NCBI RefSeq assembly: GCF_030540765.1
Contig: NZ_JAUOEL010000002.1
Coordinates: 744,001 to 808,000, forward strand
Direction: 5' to 3'
Origin: Flavivirga jejuensis
GTDB lineage: Bacteria; Bacteroidota; Bacteroidia; Flavobacteriales; Flavobacteriaceae
DNA: 64,000 nucleotides
Shown here: piece by piece, positions 7,524 through 16,294 of the stretch
How positions within the stretch are numbered: the first letter of the stretch is position 1
How the letters are laid out: each line of letters begins with the position of its first letter
Notes under the pieces: generated by a model
Databases searched by the model: none
Seen by the model: only the letters and a program-made list of their open reading frames with translations
Told to the model about the DNA's origin: nothing
Translations under genes and position numbers: made by a program

Positions 7524-10356
7524 GTCTAGAATACAGATCGTAAAAATCATCATCTTTTAAGCTATCAATAAACAAGATACTTTCTCCCGTACTTTTCATT
7601 TCTGGTCCTAATCTCTTATCTACATTTGGAAATTTATTAAAAGAAAATACAGGTTGTTTGATGGCATAACCATCTAACTGAGGATTAAAATCAAAATCCG
7701 TGACCTTTTTTTCTCCTAACATAACCTTTGTCGCATAGTTTACATACGGTTCTTTGTAAGCTTTAGCTATAAAAGGCACTGTTCTGGAAGCTCTAGGGTT
7801 CGCTTCAATAATGTATACGATATCATTTTTAATGGCAAACTGAATATTGATCAGTCCAACAGTGTTCAATGCTCTGGCTATGGTATGTGTATGATCAATG
7901 ATTTGTTGCATAACTAAATCTCCCAAATTGAATGCTGGTAAAGTGGCATTAGAATCTCCAGAATGTACTCCACATGGTTCTATATGCTCCATGATTCCAA
8001 TAATATAAACATTCCCATCTGCATCACAAATAGCATCGGCTTCGGCTTCAATGGCTCCATCTAAATAATGATCTAATAACAATTTGTTATTAGGCATTCT
8101 TCTCAATAAATCAACAACATGTTCAATTAAATCTTCTTTATTGATAACAATTTTCATCCCCTGTCCTCCTAAAACATAAGATGGTCTTACTAAAATTGGG
8201 AAATCTAATTTATCTGCTAACTCAAGAGCTTCATCAGCATTTTCTGCAATTCCAAACTCTGGATAAGGAATGTTGTTTTCTTTTAATAAGCTAGAAAAGC
8301 TTCCTCTATCTTCAGCTAAATCTAAAGATTCAAAACTGGTACCAATAATTTTAATACCATATTTGGTTAGCTTTTCTGCTAATTTTAATGCTGTTTGCCC
8401 TCCTAATTGAACAATAACGCCTTCTGGTTTTTCATGACGAATAATATCATAAATATGTTCCCAAAAAACAGGTTCAAAATATAATTTATCGGCGGTATCA
8501 AAATCTGTAGAAACCGTTTCTGGGTTACAGTTAATCATAATCGTTTCATAACCACATTCTGCAGCTGCTAAAACACCATGAACACAACAGTAATCAAACT
8601 CAATACCCTGTCCTATTCTATTTGGTCCTGAGCCTAGTACTACAATTTTCTTCTTATCGCTTACTATACTTTCATTATGAGTGTATACTTCTCCAGAAGC
8701 AGTCTCAACCATATTTTCAAATGTAGAATAATAATATGGTGTTTTGGCTGTAAACTCAGCAGCACAAGTATCAACTAACTTAAATACACGCTGAATATTA
8801 AACTCTTCTCTCTTATTATATACTTGACTTTCTAAGCAGCCTAACATATGTGCGATCTGACGGTCTCCATATCCTTTTTGCTTCGCTTCTAATAATAAAT
8901 CTTTATCAAGCGTATCAATAGTATATGTAGATATTTCTTTTTCTAATTGAAATAATTCCTCATACTGCTTTAAATACCACATATCAATTTTTGTGATATC
9001 ATAAATCTGACTTAGTGGAATTCCCATGGCAATCGCATCATAAATAACAAAAACACGATCCCAAGAAGCATTGGTAAGCTTATCTATAATTTGGTTGTAA
9101 TTTTTGTAACCTTTTCCGTCTGCACCTAAACCATTTCTTTTAATTTCTAAAGATTGAGTCGCTTTATGTAAGGCTTCTTGAAAAGAACGCCCAATCCCCA
9201 TAACTTCTCCAACAGCTTTCATTTGTAAGCCTAATGTTCTATCAGACCCTTCAAATTTATCGAAATTCCAACGTGGAATTTTCACAATAACGTAATCTAA
9301 AGTTGGCTCAAATAAAGCCGACGTAGATTTAGTTATCTGATTATCTAATTCATCCAAAGTATAACCAATAGCAAGTTTTGTAGCTATTTTAGCAATCGGG
9401 TACCCCGTTGCTTTACTTGCTAATGCTGAAGAACGTGAGACACGTGGGTTTATTTCGATGGCAATAATGTCTTCTTTTTCATCTGGACTTACAGCAAATT
9501 GCACATTACATCCACCTTCAAAATCACCAATACTGCGCATCATCTTAATAGCCATATCACGCATCTTTTGAAACGTAGTATCACTTAAAGTCATTGCTGG
9601 AGCCACCGTAATAGAATCTCCTGTATGGATTCCCATTGGATCCATATTTTCTATAGAACATATAATGACTACGTTGTCATTTCTATCACGAAGTAATTCT
9701 AATTCATACTCTTTCCACCCCATCATGGCCTTATCAATCATGACCTCATGAATAGGAGAAATTTCTAATCCGCGACGTAATAATTTATCAAAGTCCTCTT
9801 CTTCATAAACAATTGCGGCACCTGCTCCTCCTAGAGTAAATGAAGAACGAATACATAATGGAAAACCAAACTCTTGTGCTATCTCTTTTCCTTTCAAGAA
9901 AGAGGTCGCTGTAGCTTGTGGAGCCATAGCTACACCTATCTTTCCCATCAATTCTCTAAATTGTTCTCTATCTTCTGTTATATTTATAGCATTAATATCT
10001 ACACCTATCAATTCAACTCCAAAATCTTTCCAAATGCCTTTTTCATCAGCTTCTATACATAAATTTAAAGCTGTTTGTCCTCCCATAGTTGGTAAAACAG
10101 CATCAATTTGTGGATGTTCTTTTAAAATTTTGATAATGGATTTTGTATTAAGAGGGAGCAAATAAACATGATCGGCCATAGAAGGGTCTGTCATGATAGT
10201 TGCTGGATTGGAATTAATAAGAATCGCTTCAATTCCGTCTTCTCTAAGAGATCGTAAAGACTGAGAACCTGAATAATCGAATTCACACGCTTGTCCTATA
10301 ACTATTGGACCTGAACCTATTATTAGTATCGATTTTAGTTTTGAATTTTTCGGCAT
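7501..10356 (-). CDS. carB: Carbamoyl-phosphate synthase large subunit
   Basis: Makes carbamoyl phosphate from bicarbonate, ammonia (delivered by CarA) and two ATP for arginine and pyrimidine synthesis. The 951 residues contain two ATP-grasp halves: the first about 1-400 (SILIIGSGPIVIGQACEFDY, then IEINPRVSRSSALASKATG), the oligomerisation region about 400-550, and the second about 570-935 (VLGSGPNRIGQGIEFDYCCV, IIEANPRASRTVPFIAKA). It stops soon after the second synthetase half, so the C-terminal MGS allosteric domain of the 1073-residue E. coli enzyme is missing. Short forms of about this length are usual in Flavobacteriia as far as I know. carA is not in the window. A TATTTTTG promoter box lies 37 bp upstream. 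Confidence 0.97.
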   Translation of the reverse strand: MPKNSKLKSILIIGSGPIVIGQACEFDYSGSQSLRSLREDGIEAILINSNPATIMTDPSMADHVYLLPLNTKSIIKILKEHPQIDAVLPTMGGQTALNLCIEADEKGIWKDFGVELIGVDINAINITEDREQFRELMGKIGVAMAPQATATSFLKGKEIAQEFGFPLCIRSSFTLGGAGAAIVYEEEDFDKLLRRGLEISPIHEVMIDKAMMGWKEYELELLRDRNDNVVIICSIENMDPMGIHTGDSITVAPAMTLSDTTFQKMRDMAIKMMRSIGDFEGGCNVQFAVSPDEKEDIIAIEINPRVSRSSALASKATGYPIAKIATKLAIGYTLDELDNQITKSTSALFEPTLDYVIVKIPRWNFDKFEGSDRTLGLQMKAVGEVMGIGRSFQEALHKATQSLEIKRNGLGADGKGYKNYNQIIDKLTNASWDRVFVIYDAIAMGIPLSQIYDITKIDMWYLKQYEELFQLEKEISTYTIDTLDKDLLLEAKQKGYGDRQIAHMLGCLESQVYNKREEFNIQRVFKLVDTCAAEFTAKTPYYYSTFENMVETASGEVYTHNESIVSDKKKIVVLGSGPNRIGQGIEFDYCCVHGVLAAAECGYETIMINCNPETVSTDFDTADKLYFEPVFWEHIYDIIRHEKPEGVIVQLGGQTALKLAEKLTKYGIKIIGTSFESLDLAEDRGSFSSLLKENNIPYPEFGIAENADEALELADKLDFPILVRPSYVLGGQGMKIVINKEDLIEHVVDLLRRMPNNKLLLDHYLDGAIEAEADAICDADGNVYIIGIMEHIEPCGVHSGDSNATLPAFNLGDLVMQQIIDHTHTIARALNTVGLINIQFAIKNDIVYIIEANPRASRTVPFIAKAYKEPYVNYATKVMLGEKKVTDFDFNPQLDGYAIKQPVFSFNKFPNVDKRLGPEMKSTGESILFIDSLKDDDFYDLYSRRKMYLSK

Positions 10357-10392
10357 TTTTTACTGGTTATGTAATGTAATAATAATTTGTTA

Positions 10393-10400
10393 CAAAAATA
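10393..10400 (-). promoter_or_regulatory. Probable carB promoter -7 box
   Basis: TATTTTTG on the leftward strand fits the Bacteroidota -7 consensus TANNTTTG. It lies 37 bp before the carB ATG and just after the rpmH terminator. Confidence 0.55.
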
Positions 10401-10419
10401 ATATTCATTAGATATAAAA

Positions 10420-10447
10420 AAAGGCGTTACACTTAAGTAACACCTTT
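10420..10447 (-). terminator. rpmH terminator
   Basis: Stem AAAGGCGTTAC / GTAACACCTTT with one mismatch and loop ACTTAA. The leftward transcript ends in a T-run (complement of the A-run at 10416-10422). Confidence 0.75.
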
Positions 10448-10470
10448 AAAATATCAACAATTGTTAATCA

Positions 10471-10632
10471 TTATTTCTTATGTCTTGTTTCAGATGACAC
10501 AGATATTTTTTTTCTTCCTTTAGCTCTTCTACGTGCTAATACCTTTCTACCGTTAGCAGAAGCCATTCTCTCTCTGAAACCGTGTTTGTTTCTTCTCTTT
10601 CTTTTGGAAGGCTGAAATGTTCTTTTACTCAT
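10471..10632 (-). CDS. rpmH: 50S ribosomal protein bL34
   Basis: 53 residues, beginning [19 protein letters not shown] and continuing [20 protein letters not shown], the unmistakable bL34 sequence; the tail [13 protein letters not shown] is a short lineage-specific extension. It belongs to the large ribosomal subunit. It lies upstream of carB on the same strand but has its own terminator and promoter. It is not next to rnpA or dnaA here, unlike in many other phyla. Confidence 0.97.
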   Translation of the reverse strand: MSKRTFQPSKRKRRNKHGFRERMASANGRKVLARRRAKGRKKISVSSETRHKK

Positions 10633-10695
10633 TATCTTGTATCTTTAAATCTGAATTGTATTTTTCTAATAGTTAAGCATTCGCAAAACCGAGGG

Positions 10696-10703
10696 CAAAT
10701 ATA
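10696..10703 (-). promoter_or_regulatory. Probable rpmH promoter -7 box
   Basis: TATATTTG on the leftward strand, 64 bp before the rpmH ATG, fits TANNTTTG. Confidence 0.5.
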
Positions 10704-10929
10704 CAAAGCCTTTATTACTTTGCAAACCATTTTTAAAAAAATATTTTTAATTCTTTTTTTACTCAAAAATATTACGGTAAACCCTTGTTTATTTGGCTTA
10801 AACACTAACTTTTTTTGTTAAATATCTATGTGTTATTTTTAATAAAAATTTAGTTTCTTTGTAGTCTGAAATAAAAGAGACCTTATTAATATAAAAAATA
10901 ACGTCTATTCACATTGCAAACTTACTAAA

Positions 10930-11505
10930 ATGTACAATAAAATTATAAAACTAATTATAGCTGCGGGAATTATTGCCTATGCAGTATATCTATTTACTGA
11001 GGATTATATAGGAAATGGTATTATGCTTATTCTTCTGTCTCTTATTTTTATATTCCTATATTTTAAGAACGAGTTTATACTTCTTGCTTTTATGAGATTA
11101 CGTAAACAAGATTTTGAAGGCGCTAAAAAATGGCTTAATAAAATTAAAAAACCAGAATCTGCTTTAGTAAAAAAACAACAAGGGTATTATAATTATTTGC
11201 ACGGCATTATGGTATCTCAAAGTAATATGAATGATGCTGAAAAATATTTTAAAAAAGCTATTTCTTTAGGGCTATCCATGGATCATGATCTGGCGATGGC
11301 AAAATTAAATTTATCTGGTATTGCTTTTTCTAAACGTAGAAAGCAAGAAGCTCAAAAACTACTGTCTGAAGCTCAAAAACTGGACAAACAAGGTATGTTA
11401 GCCGATCAGATAAAAATGATGAAGGAAAACATGAAACGCTCTCAAATGCCAAACCAACATTATGGCAGCGGTGGTTCTGTAAGAGCTCAGAAAAGAAGAG
11501 GGTAA
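10930..11505 (+). CDS. Membrane-anchored TPR protein
   Basis: 191 residues: two membrane helices at about 5-22 and 29-55 (IIKLIIAAGIIAYAVYLF, IMLILLSLIFIFLYF), followed by helical pairs with TPR spacing (FEGAKKWLNKIKKPESAL, YNYLHGIMVSQSNMNDAEKY, then AMAKLNLSGIAFSKRRKQEA). It ends in a basic tail (GSGGSVRAQKRRG). Probably an adaptor at the cytoplasmic membrane. Monocistronic by spacing. The specific role is unknown. Confidence 0.8.
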   Translation: MYNKIIKLIIAAGIIAYAVYLFTEDYIGNGIMLILLSLIFIFLYFKNEFILLAFMRLRKQDFEGAKKWLNKIKKPESALVKKQQGYYNYLHGIMVSQSNMNDAEKYFKKAISLGLSMDHDLAMAKLNLSGIAFSKRRKQEAQKLLSEAQKLDKQGMLADQIKMMKENMKRSQMPNQHYGSGGSVRAQKRRG

Positions 11506-12035
11506 AAATATTAGCCGTTTACGCTTTACTTGTTTAAAATGTTCTAAGTTTGGATTTGTTCTGTTAACTCAAGAAATTACATTTTGCTGGTAAAAACTTA
11601 TACAAACCTTTTTCATAAGCATTCCAATACAACAAGTTAAATTTCAAAAAGTTAAAACTTAATGTCTGATTGAGGGCAATCAAAACCTATTTAAACATCT
11701 AGATTTTAATGGCATTTCGACTTTAGCCTGTCTTGATAGTCGAAAGGCTCAAAGCGACATGTAGTAACACTAATTAGTGAGTTTATCGTTATAAATACGC
11801 TTGCATTAAATCGAACTCTCGTTTATAGCTAATCACCATCTTCTTCTAAATCAATTTTAGCAAAAGATATTATAATAAGGTATAATCATTTTTCACTGTT
11901 CCCCTTCTTTATTATATACATTGAGTTTTTTTGCTTTTTCTCTTGAATTTTGAAATAATTAAGAATCAACAAAAATCCAATTTCTAAGAGAAAACGCAAA
12001 AAAACATGTATTCATTTTAAAACTGATTAATTTAT
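11506..12035. other. 530-bp intergenic region with inverted repeats
   Basis: No convincing ORF on either strand. It holds a TTTCGACT / AGTCGAAA inverted repeat (11715-11745) that looks like a worn REP element, a 12-bp palindrome CACTAATTAGTG (11768-11779), and the long hairpin at 11925-12005 beyond the transglycosylase gene. Confidence 0.6.
11925..12005. repeat. 20-bp inverted repeat with 41-bp loop downstream of mltD-like gene
   Basis: Left arm GTTTTTTTGCTTTTTCTCTT and right arm AAGAGAAAACGCAAAAAAAC are complementary at 19 of 20 positions. It starts 31 bp beyond the leftward stop codon at 12036, so it would form a long 3' hairpin in that mRNA. It could also be the ends of a tiny mobile element. 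Confidence 0.6.
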
Positions 12036-12962
12036 TTATTGTACATCATAATACCCTTTTTCTGGTATATCAATTGTATACATTTTTTTTGATTTATTAT
12101 TCAGATGCGATTCGCGTAACCAAGGATTATGAAGTTTTAATATTTTGTAATTAATATCAAATTGTTGTGCAAATTTTGAGAAATTAGTTACTGCTGTATC
12201 AACCTCAACTTTATATGTAGGAACGCTTTTATACAAATCCTTATCTCTAAAATTAAAACCGTACTTATCTGGGTTTGATAAAATTTCTTTTAGAGCCACT
12301 ATTCTAAAAATATAACGCCCTGTTTCTTCAACAAGTAATAAATCATAATAATCGGAAACATTTTGTTCTTTCAGTCTTCTGGAAATCCCTGCATTACCAG
12401 CATTATATGCAGCTGCAGCTAAAGTCCAAGAACCTAACCTTTTTTTAGATTTTAATAAATATTTACACGCTACTTCGGTTGCTTTTTCTAAATGATAACG
12501 TTCATCTACATTATCATTAACCTCCAAACCATTTTCTCTGCCTGTAGCTTTCATAATTTGCCAAAAACCTCTTGCTCCAGCAGGAGATACGGCATTTGTT
12601 AAACCGCTTTCTATAACTGCCAAATATTTAAAATCATCTGGAATACCATGTTTTTTTAAAATAGGCTCTATAATTGGGAAATACTTTTTAGCACGCTTAA
12701 ACATTAACAACCCATTAGATTGCCAATAGGTATTAACTAACAATTCTCTATCCATTCGCTCTAAAACATCAGGGTTTTTGAGTGGCATCATTTCACCAGA
12801 AAAATTTAAATTATCTGGCACCTGTAATGCATAAACATTATAATCGTTAATTAATTTTCTTTCAAAATTCTCATCCGTTGGAGCGTCTTGTAAGGCATAA
12901 ATAAATAGTGCCGACAAACTTAATAATCCCACAAACGCCAATAATTTCTGTACTATCTTCAT
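12036..12962 (-). CDS. Membrane-bound lytic murein transglycosylase (SLT domain, MltD-like)
   Basis: 308 residues: N-terminal signal anchor (LLAFVGLLSLSALFIYAL), then an SLT/lysozyme-like domain at about 95-230 with FKYLAVIESGLTNAVSPAGA (catalytic Glu118), GFWQIM and AAAAYNAGNAGISRRLKE. It cleaves peptidoglycan glycan strands to 1,6-anhydro products. The last 60 residues (VEVDTAVTNFSKFAQQFDIN) resemble the LysM-like/transglycosylase-associated C-terminus. MltD of E. coli is longer, with LysM repeats. The next gene upstream, an alpha/beta hydrolase, is 36 bp away and may be co-transcribed. Confidence 0.9.
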   Translation of the reverse strand: MKIVQKLLAFVGLLSLSALFIYALQDAPTDENFERKLINDYNVYALQVPDNLNFSGEMMPLKNPDVLERMDRELLVNTYWQSNGLLMFKRAKKYFPIIEPILKKHGIPDDFKYLAVIESGLTNAVSPAGARGFWQIMKATGRENGLEVNDNVDERYHLEKATEVACKYLLKSKKRLGSWTLAAAAYNAGNAGISRRLKEQNVSDYYDLLLVEETGRYIFRIVALKEILSNPDKYGFNFRDKDLYKSVPTYKVEVDTAVTNFSKFAQQFDINYKILKLHNPWLRESHLNNKSKKMYTIDIPEKGYYDVQ

Positions 12963-12998
12963 TTTTAATAAGTTTTTTTTTAAAGATAAAATTTTTAT

Positions 12999-13664
12999 TT
13001 AATTTTCTAAAATTATATGTGGCAAATTCTTATTAAACCACTTATATTTATTAATAATCATGATATGTGTGCCATTTTTTACAACGATGCAATCGGTTAT
13101 ATTTTTAATAGGAAATACAGGATCGCTATCCCCATGAATATGTACAATATCTGGTTGGTTTTCGTTTTTATCCCAACAAACTATTTGCTTAATAGCCCAG
13201 CTTAGATATTTACTATCATTAACAGATAGATACTTTTTATACAGATCTAAATGCTTTTTTATACTACTACCAAAAGCATACTTCGCAAGTAAATCAATGT
13301 TACTCGCCAACTGTGTTGGCACCAAAGCATAAGCTTTCGTTTTTTTGGCTAGTAACATATGCTTAGGCAATTCATGCATCGACTTAACACTAGATACTAT
13401 AATAAGTTTTCTAACACGTATATGTTTACTCATTTCCTGAACCAAAATCCCTCCAAACGAGACACCAAGCAACACAATATTTTCATGTTTTATATTAGCG
13501 GTCATTCTTAATGCATAATCACTGATAGACTCATTATCAACTGGTAAAAACCACTCAAGCCAATGTATTTTAAATTGATCTTCAGGCAATTTTATATGCT
13601 CAAAAATCAGGGGGTCTGCTGCCATTCCTGGCATTAAATAAACATGGATCATTGCTTTACTCAT
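12999..13664 (-). CDS. Alpha/beta hydrolase
   Basis: 221 residues with the nucleophile elbow GVSFGG (Ser69), an acid residue in HIHGDSDPVFP (Asp179 or Asp181) and the catalytic His in KNGTHIMI (His200). The start motif HVYLMPGMAADPLIFEHIKL gives the oxyanion-hole strand. No signal peptide, so it is cytoplasmic. Substrate unknown. It lies immediately upstream of the transglycosylase gene in the same direction. A second in-frame ATG four codons on is an alternative start. Confidence 0.85.
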   Translation of the reverse strand: MSKAMIHVYLMPGMAADPLIFEHIKLPEDQFKIHWLEWFLPVDNESISDYALRMTANIKHENIVLLGVSFGGILVQEMSKHIRVRKLIIVSSVKSMHELPKHMLLAKKTKAYALVPTQLASNIDLLAKYAFGSSIKKHLDLYKKYLSVNDSKYLSWAIKQIVCWDKNENQPDIVHIHGDSDPVFPIKNITDCIVVKNGTHIMIINKYKWFNKNLPHIILEN

Positions 13665-13754
13665 TTAATTATAAATTTAAACAGAACTTATTCTAATGAT
13701 TTATTTTATAAGGCATTAACATTGATTTATCTTTAAAATAACAATTTTTTTTTG

Positions 13755-13762
13755 TACTTTTG
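13755..13762 (+). promoter_or_regulatory. Probable promoter -7 box of the GNAT gene
   Basis: TACTTTTG fits TANNTTTG, preceded by a T-rich tract, 65 bp before the ATG. Confidence 0.5.
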
Positions 13763-13827
13763 CAAAACAAAGTTATATAAATAGTGCTCACTATTTAAGA
13801 TTCCTTAGAAATAAAACAAAAATTACC

Positions 13828-14124
13828 ATGGTTGAAGCTGCAGAACTAATTGATAACGATTTTTTACGTCAATTTGAAATAAAAATTGATGACCATTTAG
13901 CTAAGATTGAATACTCTTTACAAGAAAGGAAGATTTTTCTAACTAAGCTCATTGTTCCAGAAGGCATTACAGACCAAGACTTTAGCAAAGATTTTTTAGT
14001 TGCGGTTTTCGAACAAATTGAAGAACGTAATTTAAGTGTTGTACCAACAAGTCCTGAAATTGCTAAGTTTGTAAGAAGCAATAGAAAATACAAACGTATG
14101 CTTCCTGTTGGCTTAAGAATTTAA
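13828..14124 (+). CDS. Small GNAT-like N-acetyltransferase (YjdJ/Gtn type)
   Basis: 98 residues matching the short acetyltransferase-like family: HLAKIEYSLQERKIFLTKLI, VPEGITDQ, FEQIEERNLSVVPTSPEIAK and a closing RSNRKYKRMLP. These minimal GNAT-fold proteins keep the acetyl-CoA loop but are barely 100 residues. Substrate unknown. Single gene with its own promoter and terminator. Confidence 0.8.
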   Translation: MVEAAELIDNDFLRQFEIKIDDHLAKIEYSLQERKIFLTKLIVPEGITDQDFSKDFLVAVFEQIEERNLSVVPTSPEIAKFVRSNRKYKRMLPVGLRI

Positions 14125-14148
14125 TTTTTAAAATAAAAAATAACAATA

Positions 14149-14181
14149 AAAAAATCCGAAGTTTATAGCTTCGGATTTTTT
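14149..14181. terminator. Bidirectional terminator
   Basis: Stem AAAAAATCCGAAG / CTTCGGATTTTTT, loop TTTATAG, between the converging GNAT and lipocalin-like genes. T-runs on both strands. Confidence 0.92.
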
Positions 14182-14213
14182 GTTTTTCAAGAGTCTAAGA
14201 AGATTTTGATTCG

Positions 14214-14714
14214 TTATCGTTTTGTATAAACTAATTTTAAATCCTTAGTAGCTACTACTTCTGTAAAATCTTCGTTATATATTTTTACCGATTCTTTAAT
14301 AACACGAAATAATTGGTTGTCGATTACAGTAAACTCAATATCATTAAATATAACGGTATTATTAGTTTGCGAATATGATGTTGCAAAACCTATAATGCCT
14401 TGCTCATCGCATGATACATTAAACATATACTCATCTGTTGTTCCTTCTAATAAAGCAATATTAATGTCTGGATTATACGTTTCATTTGAAGACATAACAC
14501 CATTATCTTCGAAAATTAAAGTTTCATTATTTGTACATTCAATTTCATCTATAATATTAGTACTAGCAGTGCCGTCATTATTGATATCGAATCCGTCCAT
14601 AACATCCCAAGCAGTCAGTTCCCATACACCTATAATCGATACTCCATCGTTATCATCACTTGAACAACTAGTGAACACTAGAACAAAACATAAAATATAA
14701 AATAATTTATTCAT
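14214..14714 (-). CDS. Lipocalin-like lipoprotein
   Basis: 166 residues: signal peptide with lipobox (LVFTSC, Cys at about 17), Ser/Asp linker, then ISIIGVWELTAWD-type start (IGVWELTAWDVMDG) and beta strands NNETLIFEDNGVMSSNETY, NTVIFNDIEF, ending LKLVYTKR. The W-x-L start and strand pattern match the lipocalin-like families (DUF5004/Lipocalin_4 type) frequent in Flavobacteriia. Outer-membrane or periplasmic location. Ligand unknown. Confidence 0.82.
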   Translation of the reverse strand: MNKLFYILCFVLVFTSCSSDDNDGVSIIGVWELTAWDVMDGFDINNDGTASTNIIDEIECTNNETLIFEDNGVMSSNETYNPDINIALLEGTTDEYMFNVSCDEQGIIGFATSYSQTNNTVIFNDIEFTVIDNQLFRVIKESVKIYNEDFTEVVATKDLKLVYTKR

Positions 14715-14822
14715 CTCAGGGACTTGGTTAATCCCACTAAAATATATCGCGAAGTTTTATTTGCACAATAAATAAGTCAAAGTGAGTAAAACTCAAGGTA
14801 ATATGCAATATAATTACGATTT

Positions 14823-16148
14823 CTAGTTTGAAAGTACTTGAATAAATTCAAATCTTACCAAACCATCATCATCAATTTTGGTAAGATCAACATGATGTAA
14901 TGTATTAATCAATTCAGGATTCCAAGGTGTTTTTACTTTCACATAGTTTTCGGTAAACCCATAAATGTATCCTTCTTTATTTTCACTTTCAAACAAAACG
15001 GTTCTTTCACTACCAATTTGATTTTCGTAAAAAGCCCGTCGTTTTTTAACAGATAACCCTCGCAACATTTTACTACGCTTACTCCTTACATTGTTTGGAA
15101 CCACCCCATCCATTTCTGCAGCTTCTGTATTGTCACGCTCTGAATACGTAAATACATGTAAATATGAAATATCTAATGCATTCAAAAAATTATACGTTTC
15201 TAAGAAGTGTTCATCTGTTTCTCCTGGAAATCCAACAATAACATCCACCCCTATACAGGCATGTGGCATCACCTCCTTTATTTTTGAAACGCGATCTACA
15301 TACAGTTCACGCATATAACGACGTTTCATTTTTTTAAGAATAGCGTTACTTCCAGATTGTAATGGAACATGAAAATGAGGCACAAAAGCTCTTGATTTAG
15401 AAACTAAATCTATGGTTTCATTTTTTAAAAGATTGGGCTCTATAGACGAAATCCTTAATCGTTCTATACCTTCTACCCTATCCAGTTCGGTAACCAAGTC
15501 TAAAAAGGTATGTTCGTGTTTTTTGTTACCAAACTCCCCTTTACCATAATCACCAATATTAACGCCCGTAAGAACAATTTCCTTTATGTTTTGTTTAGAA
15601 ATCTCTCTAGCATTTTTTAAAACATTTTCCATGGTATCACTTCGTGAAATGCCACGTGCTAAAGGTATGGTACAGTAAGTACACTTATAATCACAACCAT
15701 CTTGAACTTTTAAAAATGCTCTGGTTCTATCTCCAATAGAATAGCTCCCTACATAAAAATCGGCTTCTTCAATCTCGCAAGAATGCACTTCTCCGAAATC
15801 ATTTTTAGAAAGATCGTTTAGATAATCTGTTATTTTGAATTTTTCGGTAGCTCCTAAAACCAAATCAACCCCATGAACATCGGCTAATTCTTGAGGCTTT
15901 AATTGCGCATAACATCCTACTGCTGTAACAAATGCATCAGGATTTGCCTTTTGAGCTTGTTTTACAATGGTTTTAAAGCGTTTATCGGCATTCTCGGTAA
16001 CAGAACAAGTATTAATAACATAAATATCTGCCTTTTCAGAAAAATCGACACGATCAAAGCCTTCATTTGTAAAATTTCTGGCAATGGTTGATGTTTCCGA
16101 AAAATTCAATTTACAACCTAAGGTATAAAATGCGACTTTTTTATTCAT
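14823..16148 (-). CDS. mtaB: tRNA t6A37 methylthiotransferase MtaB
   Basis: 441-residue radical-SAM enzyme that adds a methylthio group to t6A37 of ANN-decoding tRNAs. The N-terminal MTTase domain has the three cluster cysteines Cys12, Cys48 (VINTCSV) and Cys79 (VGCYAQ). The radical SAM core starts with CDYKCTYC (Cys152, 156, 159) and keeps GVNIGDYG, RISSIEPN and HFHVPLQSGS. A TRAM-like end follows. NTCSVTENAD favours MtaB over MiaB. Typical length. A TAAATTTG box is 69 bp upstream. Confidence 0.93.
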   Translation of the reverse strand: MNKKVAFYTLGCKLNFSETSTIARNFTNEGFDRVDFSEKADIYVINTCSVTENADKRFKTIVKQAQKANPDAFVTAVGCYAQLKPQELADVHGVDLVLGATEKFKITDYLNDLSKNDFGEVHSCEIEEADFYVGSYSIGDRTRAFLKVQDGCDYKCTYCTIPLARGISRSDTMENVLKNAREISKQNIKEIVLTGVNIGDYGKGEFGNKKHEHTFLDLVTELDRVEGIERLRISSIEPNLLKNETIDLVSKSRAFVPHFHVPLQSGSNAILKKMKRRYMRELYVDRVSKIKEVMPHACIGVDVIVGFPGETDEHFLETYNFLNALDISYLHVFTYSERDNTEAAEMDGVVPNNVRSKRSKMLRGLSVKKRRAFYENQIGSERTVLFESENKEGYIYGFTENYVKVKTPWNPELINTLHHVDLTKIDDDGLVRFEFIQVLSN

Positions 16149-16216
16149 TTATTGTGTTTCATTTCCTTTACGCTGGAAATGTATTTATATTTACTTGTTT
16201 TCTAACTTAAAGCCTG

Positions 16217-16224
16217 CAAATTTA
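16217..16224 (-). promoter_or_regulatory. Probable mtaB promoter -7 box
   Basis: TAAATTTG on the leftward strand, 69 bp before the mtaB ATG. Confidence 0.5.
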
Positions 16225-16294
16225 CGCAATTGCTACAAGTAATACAATCTAAGTGTGAAGACTTGAACTAAAACCTTACAATTTATAATAACAA

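Noticed and set aside
8800-10062. Rightward small ORFs inside carB
   Set aside because: Cys/Phe/Ser-rich translations typical of a noncoding shadow; carB is certain.
10582-10821. 79-residue rightward ORF over the rpmH promoter
   Set aside because: It overlaps rpmH on the other strand and is made of Phe/Ile/Leu runs.
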